Shown in pieces: positions 1 to 9,005 of a stretch of DNA of 64,000 nucleotides. How positions within the stretch are numbered: position 1 is the stretch's first letter; every line of letters begins with the position of its first letter. A program made the translations under genes and the position numbers. The notes beneath the pieces are model-generated. The model made no database searches. It was not told the DNA's origin and was given only the letters and a program-made list of their open reading frames with translations. The stretch comes from Gentiana macrophylla (taxonomy: Eukaryota > Streptophyta > Magnoliopsida > Gentianales > Gentianaceae), in the NCBI GenBank assembly GCA_026214975.1, contig CM047808.1, positions 60,910,583-60,974,582 of the forward strand, given 5' to 3'.

Positions 1-690
1 AAAATGGGTGACTTCTTCGGATGAAGTCTACCTGTCTTCTTATTTCCTTCATCCTTGGCTTTGTTGATTCGTTCAACTTCTGCAACATGTTGCTTCTTGA
101 TTTGATTGAAAACATATCCAGCCTAATTGAAGTCAAACTTATCCTAAATGATGTTCACCAAATTGATCTTATCAACAGATAGACTATCTAGTCCTTGAAA
201 CTGTCCAATGACGGTTCTGGTTACCCATTTACAAAGTTGGGCAAATTCCGGCTTTAGACTCACAATACTTGAATAAATATCCGCTGGTTTCTCTGTTGAA
301 GAAATATGAAGGAGAAAAGCTTCATACTTGAGTGGTAAACTGACTAAGTTGATTGATTTCTCATTTGGTTTCTTGAAATCAAACAATGTCATATAATATC
401 TGTAGAGACTTAGATTTTCTCTCCATGAACAGTTGTCGTCAGAGAATTCTTCACAATCTTCATATTCTCCCAGAATTGAATGACAACTTTAATATCCAGA
501 TTCTTCTCCAATTTAATGTCCAATAAACTTTCTAGACGTTGAATTCTTTAAATCTTTTCACATAGTAGACTGGCTAGAAGAGTCCCTTCGCATTCTTTTT
601 CAAATTGATCTAGGGAGAAGGTTAATCCCTTGTCTATCAATTTGGATTATTGTGAATTGGGGAGTCATTTTTTGCTTTTTGAAAGAAAAG
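1..690 (-). pseudogene. Extra ORF of a SIRE-like copia element (partial, broken)
   Basis: Read on the minus strand, an interrupted frame runs from about 690 and leaves the window at base 1. Its first part contains SLDQF and IQRLE-type segments that align by eye with the start of the longer ORF at 28539-29628 (SLDQY, IKGLE), so both are copies of one family. An in-frame stop lies near 555, and an 82-codon open stretch follows at 144-392. It lies directly downstream of copia RNase H (1150-1656), where SIRE-type copia elements carry an extra, sometimes called env-like, ORF. No signal peptide or membrane segment is visible in the part present. Product function is unknown. The family match is an eye alignment only. 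Confidence 0.55.
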
Positions 691-1149
691 GATTGTTGTG
701 TGTAGAAGTGTGAGAGACAATTAACGGTTTGCTGATTTGATCCCATGATCTTTATAAGATTGTGTTGTATCGTTTAAACTTCCACTATGTGTATTTGTGT
801 ATCCGATGCATATACTATTTGGATTTATCTGGGTACACACGCAACAAATTCTAACAATTACAGGGGTAATTCAATGTGATATGACAATTGTCGAATACAT
901 ACATTTAACCTTTTTGACTTCTGTTGACTCTGGTTGAGAGTCAGTTTGTGAAGGTCTATTTGACGGTTCATTGTTAGTTTGAAGTCTTTGATTCATATTT
1001 AACTAACTGATTAAGATCAGTTTTAGATCATATCAGTTCTCCCTTATTGTTAGTTTTGAGATCGTTGATGTCAATGACTGATCTGTCAAGTGAGCTCACA
1101 CATCAGGACAAAGACCGATCCCCTTGACGGATCTCTGTTTGTGTAACTG
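691..1149 (-). other. Spacer between copia pol and extra ORF
   Basis: No coding potential was recognised. The stretch is rich in short TCAGTT/AACTGA motifs, also seen upstream of the homologous extra ORF at 29.6-30.0 kb and in the SIRE LTR near 37.3 kb. It may act as leader or promoter for the extra ORF; that is inference from position. Confidence 0.35.
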
Positions 1150-1656
1150 ACTTAACTGAATTTTATAATTCCTAATTCAGTTCTCAGTTTGGAAAACCTT
1201 TTTACATCCAGTGGTTTTATGAAAATATCAGCCAACTGATCTTCAGTTGGTATATAAAGAATTGTGACATCCTTCTTCTCTACATGATCTCTTATGAAGT
1301 GATGTCTTACATCAACGTGCTTAGTCTTTGAATGCAAAACTTGGTTCTTAGATATTTCAAGTGCACTTGTATTATCGCACATGATAGGTATCAAACTTTC
1401 TTCAATTCCATAGTCTCTAAGTTGTTGTCGAAGCCACAAAACTTAAGCACAAGTGCTTCCAACTGTGATATATTCAGCTTCTGCTGAAGAGGTCGAGATT
1501 GAGTTTTGTTTCTTGCAAAACCAAGACACAAGTCTATTTCCATGTAACTGACATGTGCCTGAAGTACTTTTCCTGTCGATTTTGCATCTTGCATAATCTG
1601 AGTCCGAGTAAGATATTAGCTTGAAATCTCCATCTCTAGAATACCATAATCATACT
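1150..1656 (-). pseudogene. Copia RNase H, C-terminal part of pol
   Basis: Minus-strand translation in two adjoining frames gives the usual Ty1/copia RNase H landmarks in order: WYSRDGDFKLI, SYSDSDYA, a KST-containing block, an AEAEYI block, CDNTSALEISKN, KTKHVDVRHHFIRDHV and QLADIFIKPL near the end. This domain removes RNA from the RNA:DNA hybrid during reverse transcription. A frameshift near 1430 and an in-frame TAA near 1445 break it. The rest of pol (RT, integrase, gag) is absent because the coding sequence stops at the group A LTR border at 1657. The extra ORF follows downstream, as in SIRE-type elements. Confidence 0.85.
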
Positions 1657-2643
1657 TGATAAGCAGATTTTCTAGGTCCGGTCGATCAAGTAAAAACTTG
1701 AAACCTTAGCAAAATCTACTTTCTAACCGGCAGTGGACCGGGTCGATTGTAGGATAGTGCTTGAGGAGTCCGAGGTCGAACCCACAGAGATTGGTTTTTG
1801 AGTACCACAGTTGACTTAGCACTCAGTTCAGGTCAAACAGATAGGTGTGAAGTTATACTATTGCGTAAAAGAAAGATTACACTACTCGAATTCTAAACAA
1901 TTAAAAGAGGTATGGCGAACTACGTTTCAAATGGATTACTTTACCTCGTCGTAAAGATTGCCCCGGAGTGTGCCATACTCTACCTTGCCGTCTAACGATA
2001 ACTCATAGGACAAACCCGTATTGAAATCGGACTTGATGACTAGGGCGTCAATCTAGTACACGGGTAGTGTCGACTACCTTTCAAGCCCAAAACTTCTACG
2101 GTCCCGAAACCCGCTCCCACACGTCGCGCAAACATACATTTATAAGATACGTGTGTGCAACAATGAACAAGGTTGTCAATCTCATTCAACGCTATTAAAA
2201 CAATCAAAACAAGTTTCGTGATGTAGATTATCGATTAGAACGTTAAATTACGCGCTACACTACCTCCCGGTTCATCTCTCTAATGGTGTTTCACCCGCCT
2301 TCACGTGGTTTGACCATACGACAAATCTAGCTACTCATAATCGAATCTAAACAATTCAAATGGAAGAAAAACATCACAACAATGGTAAAACAACAAGAAA
2401 ACATACCCATTTCGATTACTTGAAGAACTACCAAATTCGAGCTCCAAAAGAACAAATCTTGTCACTTGAAATGTTACAGATCGAAGCTAAAAGTTAGAGG
2501 TTCAAAGAGAAGATCGAAAGAGGATTCTAATGATATATAACACTAATTCTAACTCTAAGAAATGAAGAAAATCTCCCCAAATCGCCTAACCTATCTAATA
2601 TTATCTCCTTCTTTTACGCTATGGGCCGTGAGAAATGAGGCAG

Positions 2644-2652
2644 CTTTATATA
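2644..2652 (-). promoter_or_regulatory. TATA box of group A LTR
   Basis: TATATAAAG on the minus strand, about 600 bp downstream of the LTR start in minus sense, is a normal place for the U3/R promoter of a long LTR. The palindromic GTCCGG cluster lies immediately upstream of it. Confidence 0.5.
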
Positions 2653-2659
2653 GAAAGTC

Positions 2660-2925
2660 TTCTGTCCGTACGGATATCCGCCATGTCCGGCCGGACTGTT
2701 CTAGATTTTCCAGGTGTCCGGACGGATGCATAGATGTCCATCCGGATGAAATGCTCTTGTCCGGCCGGATGCTGGATCTGTCCGTCCGGACGAATCCTTC
2801 ATCAAAGTTTTCCCAATTTCCAGAGAGTTAGCCGTCCGGATGAGAGGTTTTTGTCCGTCCGGACAGCCACTGAACGCACGTCCAAGGTGTCCAGACGGGC
2901 GTCCGGACCCATGTGACCCAAAATC
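2660..2925. repeat. Cluster of GTCCGNCCGGAC-like palindromes in group A U3
   Basis: About ten copies of a GC-rich, mostly self-complementary motif (for example GTCCGGCCGGAC, TGTCCGGACGGA, GTCCGTCCGGAC) are spaced roughly 20-40 bp apart, in a stretch otherwise of ordinary base composition. It sits just upstream of the TATA box in LTR sense. It could be a set of protein-binding or methylation-rich sites; function is not known. Confidence 0.75.
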
Positions 2926-3257
2926 TTCACTTTTTCACCTTCAACCTCCGTGTTTCGCCTCGGGCACGTCTAAACTTCATACTTCTCGCCTTTCGGGCTC
3001 TCGAGACACCCTAGTCCTGCATCCATATAAAACAACAAGCAAACGCATAACCCCGCAAACTATGGGTGCTCGGGAAAAACGAGTATAAAATGCTAAAATA
3101 AGGTCGAGTTTACGGAAAACCGTGATACTCACTCGCCGTGCAATAAAACCTCATTTAATACTCAAAATAGGTCTAAACTCACCCGAAACATGCCGGAAAT
3201 GTGATAATCGTGGGCTGAATCAGTATGAAATGTACTCGTAAAGTTGGTTCCTATCAC

Positions 3258-3291
3258 CACCCCACACTTAGCCTTTACTCGTCCTCGAGTA
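3258..3291 (-). other. Polypurine tract and upstream hairpin, group A
   Basis: In minus sense the order is: hairpin ACTCG-AGGA-CGAGT (3278-3291), then AAAGGCTAAGTGTGGGGTGG abutting the LTR. The purine run primes plus-strand DNA synthesis. The same hairpin-plus-tract layout recurs at 15644, 34218 and 40937. Confidence 0.75.
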
Positions 3292-5051
3292 AATTAGGCG
3301 TTCAAACAATACCAAGGAATCAAATTTACGGTACATGCATGCATTTCAAAATATCGAGGTGAAAATAACTTAGTTAAGTGAATGCATTACTTTGACTCTA
3401 CTAGATCATGACACGGAGTGAGTGTGTGTTGAATGACGACGTCTTATGCTTAATACGATTTCGGGCTTGGAATCTCGGACAAATGACTTTACACAATCCT
3501 CGCCTTTCCTAGAATCTCCACTAATCGGGACTAACCAAGGTTAAACACGGTCCAAAGGACTTGAATGGTTATAACGTTAGGCTAGGGTAAATTCGGTTAA
3601 TCGAAAAGGGTAATTTGGGAAATCGAGAAAAGAAGTGCAGTGAACATAATCCAAACACGTACTCACGCCTTCTTTACCAAACAAACCCACCAAACTCCTT
3701 TTTGATCATTTTCAACACTTCGGGAACTATAGGACACTAAAATACCCGAACTCATTGCCAAACTCAACTATGTTTCAAGTGTCGTGAGGTGAGATCGAAT
3801 ACTCGCACTCATCGACTATCCCAACCCTAACATCATCATTGCTTTAAGCTCATTGCCTTTTTCAACCCTTTATTTCTATATACAACACAATTATTTGATT
3901 TGAATATTTTTTTTTTGAAATGAAACCCGAGCATCCAGCCCCACTGAGCTCATCCTCTCCTTATAGCTCTAAAACTGAGGAAACAACAACCCGACTCAAA
4001 AACAACATCTCCCCCCACCCCACACTTGCCTTGGCAAGTGTGGTTTAACAAGATACTAAGTCCACTCGTAGGGTCAAATGAAGGGAATGTGACCAAAATA
4101 AGGCTCAAGGGTAGGTTTCTGACTAAGCATCGAAACGGCTATAAAGCGAATGGTGGTCGGACCATTCTATCAAGGCTGAGAGGGGCTACGAAGGTCAAAC
4201 ATTCAGCTCAGGCTTATTTGGCTAAAGTAGGGTCAAAAAGAACGCCAAAACTATCATCCCGTGTTCCTACCAAGGCCAATCCTTCTATTTCGCCTCGGAA
4301 CTAGAAGGGCAGTGTAGTGTGTAAAGTAATCGTGATAAGCATAACCGTCGTCAAACGTGTACTAAAAAGTGTTCCGTATCATGACAATATAGACTCACTG
4401 TGAGACATTCACAAAACTAAAGACCTTTCACCACTCAATTGTGAACAAAGATGCATATAACGTGGTGTTAAAATCTTGGAAAATTTTGAAAACGGCCTAA
4501 AAATCGACTCGAAATGAGTAAAACCAAGTTTATCACATCACGGCATAATACTTTTAAGAACAAGCGAATAAGCTAAGTCGTCCCCTCCCACTTAAGTGAA
4601 GCACCGTCCTCGGTGTGTGAACGAAGGAAAAAAAGACTTAGCTTATGAGCCCGGCAAACGGCGCGATCAAGTCCCGTAACGGTCGTGAAAGTAGTCCATC
4701 CCGAATCCCTAGTCATTGAAAAACATCCAAGAAATACATGCACGGGACATGGTCCGCGTGCCAAAGCATATAATATGGGGAGAATCCGGGGGTGATAAAA
4801 ATAAACGACCTCGTCACGTCAGAAGACTTGAACATATGGCATAGAGATAGTCAAAATACGAATCAACCATACAATAAACAACCAACACGTTTAAACGTGC
4901 TCAAAATAAAATATTAACCCAAGTCAAATCCAAGGCATAGTCACAGAAGGCATGAAAAGGTGACAAAGTACGTGCCTTACGGCTTACAACCATGGATCAA
5001 GAGCAAGGTAGCAAAAACATCACCTCAAAACAAGCAAAACACAGCAAATGG
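3292..5051 (-). other. 3' untranslated region of group A element
   Basis: There is no convincing reading frame on either strand. The region holds two more purine-rich tracts in minus sense (4011-4030 and 4581-4593), a perfect 10-bp hairpin CACACTTGCC-TT-GGCAAGTGTG at 4021-4042, and a second PPT module (box AGCTAAGT at 4636-4643, hairpin CACCG/CGGTG at 4602-4615). Long 3' UTRs with internal polypurine tracts are usual in Athila-type gypsy elements. Confidence 0.6.
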
Positions 5052-5075
5052 TGGGTTGCCTCCCACCGAGCGCCT
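5052..5075 (-). other. Athila-type GGGAGGCAACCCA motif
   Basis: Minus-strand sequence AGGCGCTCGGTGGGAGGCAA followed by CCCA matches the motif at 32624-32647 downstream of the plus-strand Athila-like integrase. It marks the end of the coding part of both elements. Its role is unknown, but it is a useful family signature and supports calling group A Athila-like. Confidence 0.7.
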
Positions 5076-5184
5076 TTGTTTTACGTCGTTGGCTCGACCA
5101 AGTGACACCAAAACGGACTCAAACCATAAAAGACTCAAAACAACAATTCAATTATTTCATTTCAAACAAGTATCATCAAAACCA

Positions 5185-5505
5185 TCAACCAAAATCCGAA
5201 CTCAAAAAGATCAACAACTCAAGAAGAATACAAATAGCAAGCATCATGAAAACCGAGTTCGTTAGAAACTTACCTCTCATAGCCCTCGATGCAACCTCCT
5301 CCCAACTCGGGAATCCTCTTCTGTCAAAACCTCTCATCATCTTCTTCTTGGAATCACCCCACCACCATGGTCTTTCCTCTCTGTCACCTCTACGTGTGTC
5401 TTCCACCCAGGACCCTTCGAACTTAACCTCGTAGAACTCATCCGCACAGAATGGAAGGGAGTAGCAATCCAGGACCGGTATATCAAAGATGACCAATCTA
5501 TCGGG
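5185..5505 (-). CDS. Frameshifted continuation of group A ORF with C-terminal hydrophobic segment
   Basis: A minus-strand open frame of about 103 codons that takes over in another frame from the 340-codon ORF. The switch falls at a run of seven C (minus strand) at 5504-5510, a typical place for a replication or sequencing indel. The frame is rich in W, D, E and R (SWVEDTRRGDREERPWWWGD), then ends with a hydrophobic stretch, FMMLAICILLELLIFLSS, followed by four residues and the stop. This could be a membrane anchor, which would make the combined product envelope-like in layout. No family was recognised. Confidence 0.4.
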   Translation of the reverse strand, partial: PDRLVIFDIPVLDCYSLPFCADEFYEVKFEGSWVEDTRRGDREERPWWWGDSKKKMMRGFDRRGFPSWEEVASRAMRGKFLTNSVFMMLAICILLELLIFLSSDFG

Positions 5506-6520
5506 GGGGTGTCAACATAATGGGCTCATCCACATGACCTCGAACCACTAGCGAGCTAAGCGGCAGAATGAGTTGTCCCATCTTCTTCTCCGTTTCTAAT
5601 CCCACCGGATCGACGACCTCAAATAAATCTATCGCACTTCTCGTCAAGGTGTCATGATGGTCATCGTCGGGATGTGGTATGATAGACAACAGTTCCACCT
5701 CCCTTACTTTACAATCATGGGTATCCTCCATGTCCCAGAGCATGGCAATACCAAAAGCTTCCGGCTCACCCAAAACTGAGGTAGGCTCCACTACAAGTGG
5801 CTTGGCATACTCATAAAAATTCTCCACCGACTCGAATGGTACATCATCAACTAATGGAGTGATGGGCGATCCCATATCAATCTCTTGCATCTCAATCTCT
5901 GGCTCATAAATCTCCTCATAGAAAGCCGATTCATCAACCTCACTCTCCACCTGAACCTCTTCACTGACGACTTTCTCTGGCCCTATTTCCATCGCGAGTT
6001 CTCTTTTAACAGCAGCTAACTCCCTTTTCCTAGCTTCCAACTCAGTTTGCATCATGGACTCTACCAAAACATCATCATTTTTCAGCTCACTATTCGGGAG
6101 TTCACTCGGGAGGACTTGGAAACTCATATAATCAAATACTACAATGGGGGGTGGCGGTGATAAAGCCAACTCAATCACTGAATCCTCCGGGACGAGCACC
6201 TCATTATAGCAACTTGACTCGACAATATCACTATCTACCCGGACCGTTTGTGTGCAAGACTTTTCATTTTGATCCGGCATCCGGGCCGTCATGAGAGACA
6301 CGATATCCTGAGACATCCAACATAGCCTGTATCTCATATGGGGCCAATCTTCATTGGCTAGGTAGGTCCTATACTCCCCGCTGGAAAACTTGTCTTGCAT
6401 CTCTCCAACCCGTTTCAAAGCATCCTCGGCCTCTTTATATAACACGAGCATCCGGTTCAGCCAATCGATCAATTGATGTGCCGACACTTCCTCATCCATA
6501 GCCATAGAAACCCTTTCCAT
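5498..6520 (-). CDS. Unknown 340-residue acidic protein of group A element
   Basis: The longest intact frame of the left third, starting at the ATG at 6518-6520. The first 120 residues are predicted to be helical and mixed-charge (HQLIDWLNRMLVLYKEAEDA, HMRYRLCWMSQDIV). The middle contains ALSPPPPIVV and a heptad-like ELEARKRELAAVKRELAMEI stretch, and the rest is strongly acidic (E, D, V, P). It follows directly after Gln/Asn-rich gag C-terminal sequence and precedes the Athila-type GGGAGGCAACCCA motif, so it occupies the place where pol would be. I do not recognise the family. It may be a gag-derived protein of a non-autonomous element, or a recruited sequence. It stops at a C7 run, beyond which an overlapping frame continues. 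Confidence 0.5.
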   Translation of the reverse strand: MERVSMAMDEEVSAHQLIDWLNRMLVLYKEAEDALKRVGEMQDKFSSGEYRTYLANEDWPHMRYRLCWMSQDIVSLMTARMPDQNEKSCTQTVRVDSDIVESSCYNEVLVPEDSVIELALSPPPPIVVFDYMSFQVLPSELPNSELKNDDVLVESMMQTELEARKRELAAVKRELAMEIGPEKVVSEEVQVESEVDESAFYEEIYEPEIEMQEIDMGSPITPLVDDVPFESVENFYEYAKPLVVEPTSVLGEPEAFGIAMLWDMEDTHDCKVREVELLSIIPHPDDDHHDTLTRSAIDLFEVVDPVGLETEKKMGQLILPLSSLVVRGHVDEPIMLTPPR

Positions 6521-6890
6521 CAGCTCCTGAATAATACCTACTTCTCGTTCCCCTTCGGTATAGGCAAGGTCAATCTGCTGTAAGTGCTGATTTTGAGAGC
6601 TCCAATTCCAAGGGTTGTTCGAGTCATAATTCTGATTATTCCCTTGTCCTTGATTTGGGCTCCAATTGTAGTAATCAAAGCCAGCATTACTACAATTGGA
6701 GCCAGCATTACCACCAAGGACAAGGGAATAATCAGAATTATGATCAGAACAAGGGAATAATCAGAATTATGGTTCTAATCAGGTTCGAATTATGGTTCTA
6801 ATCATTCCCTTGTCCTTGATTTGGGCTCCAAAGTTGTAATAACTATTCCAATGTGTCGGATATTGGCGGCAGACATTACCACCAATATTA
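6521..6890 (-). pseudogene. Gag C-terminal remnant (Gln/Asn/Trp-rich), rearranged
   Basis: Minus-strand frames give YYNW, GQGNNQNYDSNNPWNW and SYYNFGAQIKDKG, a low-complexity Gln/Asn/Trp composition like the C-terminal part of Athila gag proteins (compare the plus-strand copy near 30.2 kb, NQNQWFN, NFQNYQGPSQ). The coding repeats occur in both orientations, producing the large foldback at 6625-6742, so the frame is destroyed. The N-terminal part of gag is missing. Confidence 0.5.
6625..6742. repeat. Foldback in gag remnant
   Basis: Two pairs of perfect inverted arms: 28 bp (6625-6652 with 6715-6742) and, inside them, 17 bp (6659-6675 with 6686-6702, GCTCCAATTGTAGTAAT). The arms are copies of the gag Gln/Asn-coding repeat. 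Further direct copies of parts lie at 6750-6780 and 6803-6845. Confidence 0.9.
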
Positions 6891-7050
6891 TGTTTGACCC
6901 TTTTGTGTTTGTTGACATATACATTAGGGGATTTGGAATTTCCTTACCCGGTGCCTAGCCATTATATGTAGCCTTGATGTTGTCCTTGTTGGAGGATCTT
7001 CTGGTGCTGGGAACCTGATTATAAACGAACTCGTACACTGTCTTGGCTTT
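6891..7050 (-). pseudogene. Downstream end of pararetrovirus-like fragment, left of CRM insertion
   Basis: Read on the minus strand, the open frame approaching from 14036-14200 continues across the CRM insertion point into this piece (residues after the join include KTVYEFVYNQVPST), with one stop just before it. This shows that 6891-7050 and 14031 onward were one sequence before the CRM element arrived. The left border with the group A gag remnant is uncertain by some tens of bases. Confidence 0.4.
7046..7050. repeat. Target-site duplication GCTTT (left)
   Basis: GCTTT directly precedes the LTR start and is repeated at 14031-14035 directly after the other LTR. This is a 5-bp duplication as made by retroviral-type integrases. 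Confidence 0.93.
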
Positions 7051-7698
7051 TGATAGCAATCGAATAGCAATCTGATTGTAGGATCTAGATCAAAGCTTCC
7101 AGAATGTATAAAACGTGGACTATTTTGAAATAAAACGAAAGTAACAACAATAATCAATCTCTGACTATTGTCTCGTGGTAATCATATCTCAGGGAAACCA
7201 CCCAACTATTCTATCTCAGAATAATTGAAAGAAACTCCAATCTCTCGAAAAGTTTCTTGATTATAAACTAAGGTTTAATCTCCAAAATAATCTGAGTATT
7301 CAATTCAAAGAAACAAAGGAATAAATAGCGACAAAAGACACGCCCTAGATGCTATTGGCGCCAACATGGGCATATAAGGCCTTATTATGATTCTAACTTA
7401 ATTAAAATAAAGCCCAACTAAATAACATAATTAAAAGTCCATAAAACCAATCTGAATTTAATAAGCATAGGCGTCCCACACTTGGGCTTCAGCTCATCAA
7501 GCCCAATCAGCAATGAATAGGCTTAAAGTAGTTGGGTCATCAATCCTCAAAGCCTCATTCTCCTTTCCAACATCTTGGACCAGCTTTGCATAAGCTTCTC
7601 GAGCCTTCTTCTCTTGAAAATGTGTGATAGGGCCATCTCGAACAATAATAGGATCCTTGGGCTTCTGAAAATGTGGCTGATCATCATGGAGTGCATCA
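7051..7698 (-). repeat. CRM-like 3' LTR
   Basis: It runs from TGATAGCAATC to GAGTGCATCA on the plus strand. In element sense its first 202 bases encode the last 66 codons and stop of pol. Compared with the other LTR it carries an extra 13-bp duplication of GATAGCAATC-type sequence at its outer end. Confidence 0.92.
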
Positions 7699-9005
7699 TT
7701 CCCTCCCGGTTCGGAAGGATCTGACCTCAGATCATAATAAGGATCATCAAATGGGGACAAGTCCTTAATGTTGATTGTTGAAGACATAGTCCAATCCGGT
7801 GCCAAATCTACGACATTGGCATTGTCATTCACCCTTCGCAGCACTTGAAATGGTCCATCACCGTGGTAGTTCAGCTTGCTCTTTCGTTGATGTGGAAAAC
7901 GCTCCTTGCGTAGGTACAGCCACACCCAATCTCCCGGCTTGAAGATCATCTCTTTGCGCCCTTTATTAGCCTGTTTGAGATACCTCGCCGTAGCTTTTTC
8001 AACCTCCAAATAAGCTTTAGTATGCAATTCACGAACAAGTGCAGCTTTGTCTTCCGCATCTAAGCTCACGTGTGTACCTGTAGGAAAAGGAACAAACTCG
8101 AAAGGAGCAGAGGGTAAAAAACAATAAACAACTTCAAACGGTGCATCCTTAGTAGCTGAGTGAGGAGCACGATTATAAGCAAATTCAACAAATGGGAGAC
8201 ACTTCTCCCACGTCCTAAGGTTCTTACCCACCACAGTTCTAAGTAACTGTCCTAAAGTACGGTTTGTAACCTCTGTTTGACCATCAGTTTGGGGGTGAAA
8301 AGAAGTGGAATATAACAAGGATGTACCTAGTTTCTTCCATAACACCTTCCAAAAATGGCTAATAAACTTGGTGTCGCGGTCACTAACTATGGATCTAGGC
8401 ACACCATGCAAACGTACTACCTCTTTAAAGAATAAATCAGCAATAGCAGAAGCATCGTTCGTCTTATTACATGCAATGAAATGTGCCATCTTAGACATTC
8501 TATCAACCACCAAAAATATCGAATCATGTATATTCCTAGTTCGAGTCAAACCTAAGACAAAGTCCATGGATAGATCAGTCCAAGGTGAAGTGGGAATAGG
8601 AAGTGGTGTGTATAACCCATGTGGTTGTGACCTAGCCTTAGCATGCTTGCAAACTAAACACGAAGAACAATATTTAACCACATCGGATTTCATCTTAGGC
8701 CAATAAAAATGTTGCTTAAGCATGTCTAAGGTCTTATCTACCCCAAAGTGTCCCATCAAACCTCCCCCATGAGTTTCTTTAACAAACAACTCACGCATAG
8801 AACAGCGAGGTACACATAACTTATCAGTCTTGTAAAGGAATCCATCGAAAATAGAATATTCAGGTTGATCACGAGAAGGACACGCAGCAAATATTTTCCC
8901 AAAATCAACGTCATGTTCATACATATGCTTAATAGATTCAAATCCAAACAACTTGGTTTGCATAGAAGTGATAAAGGAATAACGCTCTAGACAAGGCATC
9001 ATCAA
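7497..9005 (-). CDS. Integrase of CRM-like element (C-terminal pol)
   Basis: An open frame of 502 codons. The zinc-binding HHCC domain is at about residues 79-119 ([13 protein letters not shown] ... CSSCLVC). The catalytic D,D,E triad is visible at D148 (MDFV), D209 (VSDRDTKF) and E245 (DGQTEVTNR), with normal spacing. A GPF/Y module follows ([10 protein letters not shown] ... [10 protein letters not shown]). The C terminus ([18 protein letters not shown]) resembles the CR motif of centromeric chromoviruses, thought to guide insertion to centromeric chromatin. The enzyme joins element cDNA to host DNA. The frame is open at both ends of the domain; the upstream RT/RNase H lies in other frames. 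The last 66 codons lie inside the 3' LTR. Confidence 0.93.
   Translation of the reverse strand: MMMPCLERYSFITSMQTKLFGFESIKHMYEHDVDFGKIFAACPSRDQPEYSIFDGFLYKTDKLCVPRCSMRELFVKETHGGGLMGHFGVDKTLDMLKQHFYWPKMKSDVVKYCSSCLVCKHAKARSQPHGLYTPLPIPTSPWTDLSMDFVLGLTRTRNIHDSIFLVVDRMSKMAHFIACNKTNDASAIADLFFKEVVRLHGVPRSIVSDRDTKFISHFWKVLWKKLGTSLLYSTSFHPQTDGQTEVTNRTLGQLLRTVVGKNLRTWEKCLPFVEFAYNRAPHSATKDAPFEVVYCFLPSAPFEFVPFPTGTHVSLDAEDKAALVRELHTKAYLEVEKATARYLKQANKGRKEMIFKPGDWVWLYLRKERFPHQRKSKLNYHGDGPFQVLRRVNDNANVVDLAPDWTMSSTINIKDLSPFDDPYYDLRSDPSEPGGNDALHDDQPHFQKPKDPIIVRDGPITHFQEKKAREAYAKLVQDVGKENEALRIDDPTTLSLFIADWA
7699..7715 (-). other. CRM-like polypurine tract
   Basis: Minus-strand GAACCGGGAGGGAA abuts the LTR start TGATGCAC. 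It lies inside the pol reading frame (the Gly-Gly-Asn codons of EPGGNDA), so it is both coding and priming sequence. Confidence 0.7.

Larger units (their letters stand above)
1657..3257 (-). repeat. LTR of Athila-like group A element (3' LTR, minus orientation)
   Basis: The 1601-bp segment begins TGATAAGC and ends CCTATCA on the plus strand, so its termini are TGATA...TATCA. A minus-strand polypurine tract abuts its right end. Near its left edge is a block (GAGGTCGAACCCACAGAG) that resembles the same region of the group C LTR (GGTCGATCCCACAGGG), supporting membership of one superfamily. It interrupts copia RNase H; the five bases before it are ATACT, but the matching duplication was not found because the 5' LTR of this element is not in the window. 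Confidence 0.7.

Noticed and set aside
2562..3088. Overlapping plus-strand frames of 60-89 codons
   Set aside because: They lie in a minus-strand LTR and are held open by the GC-rich GTCCGG repeats; no domain.
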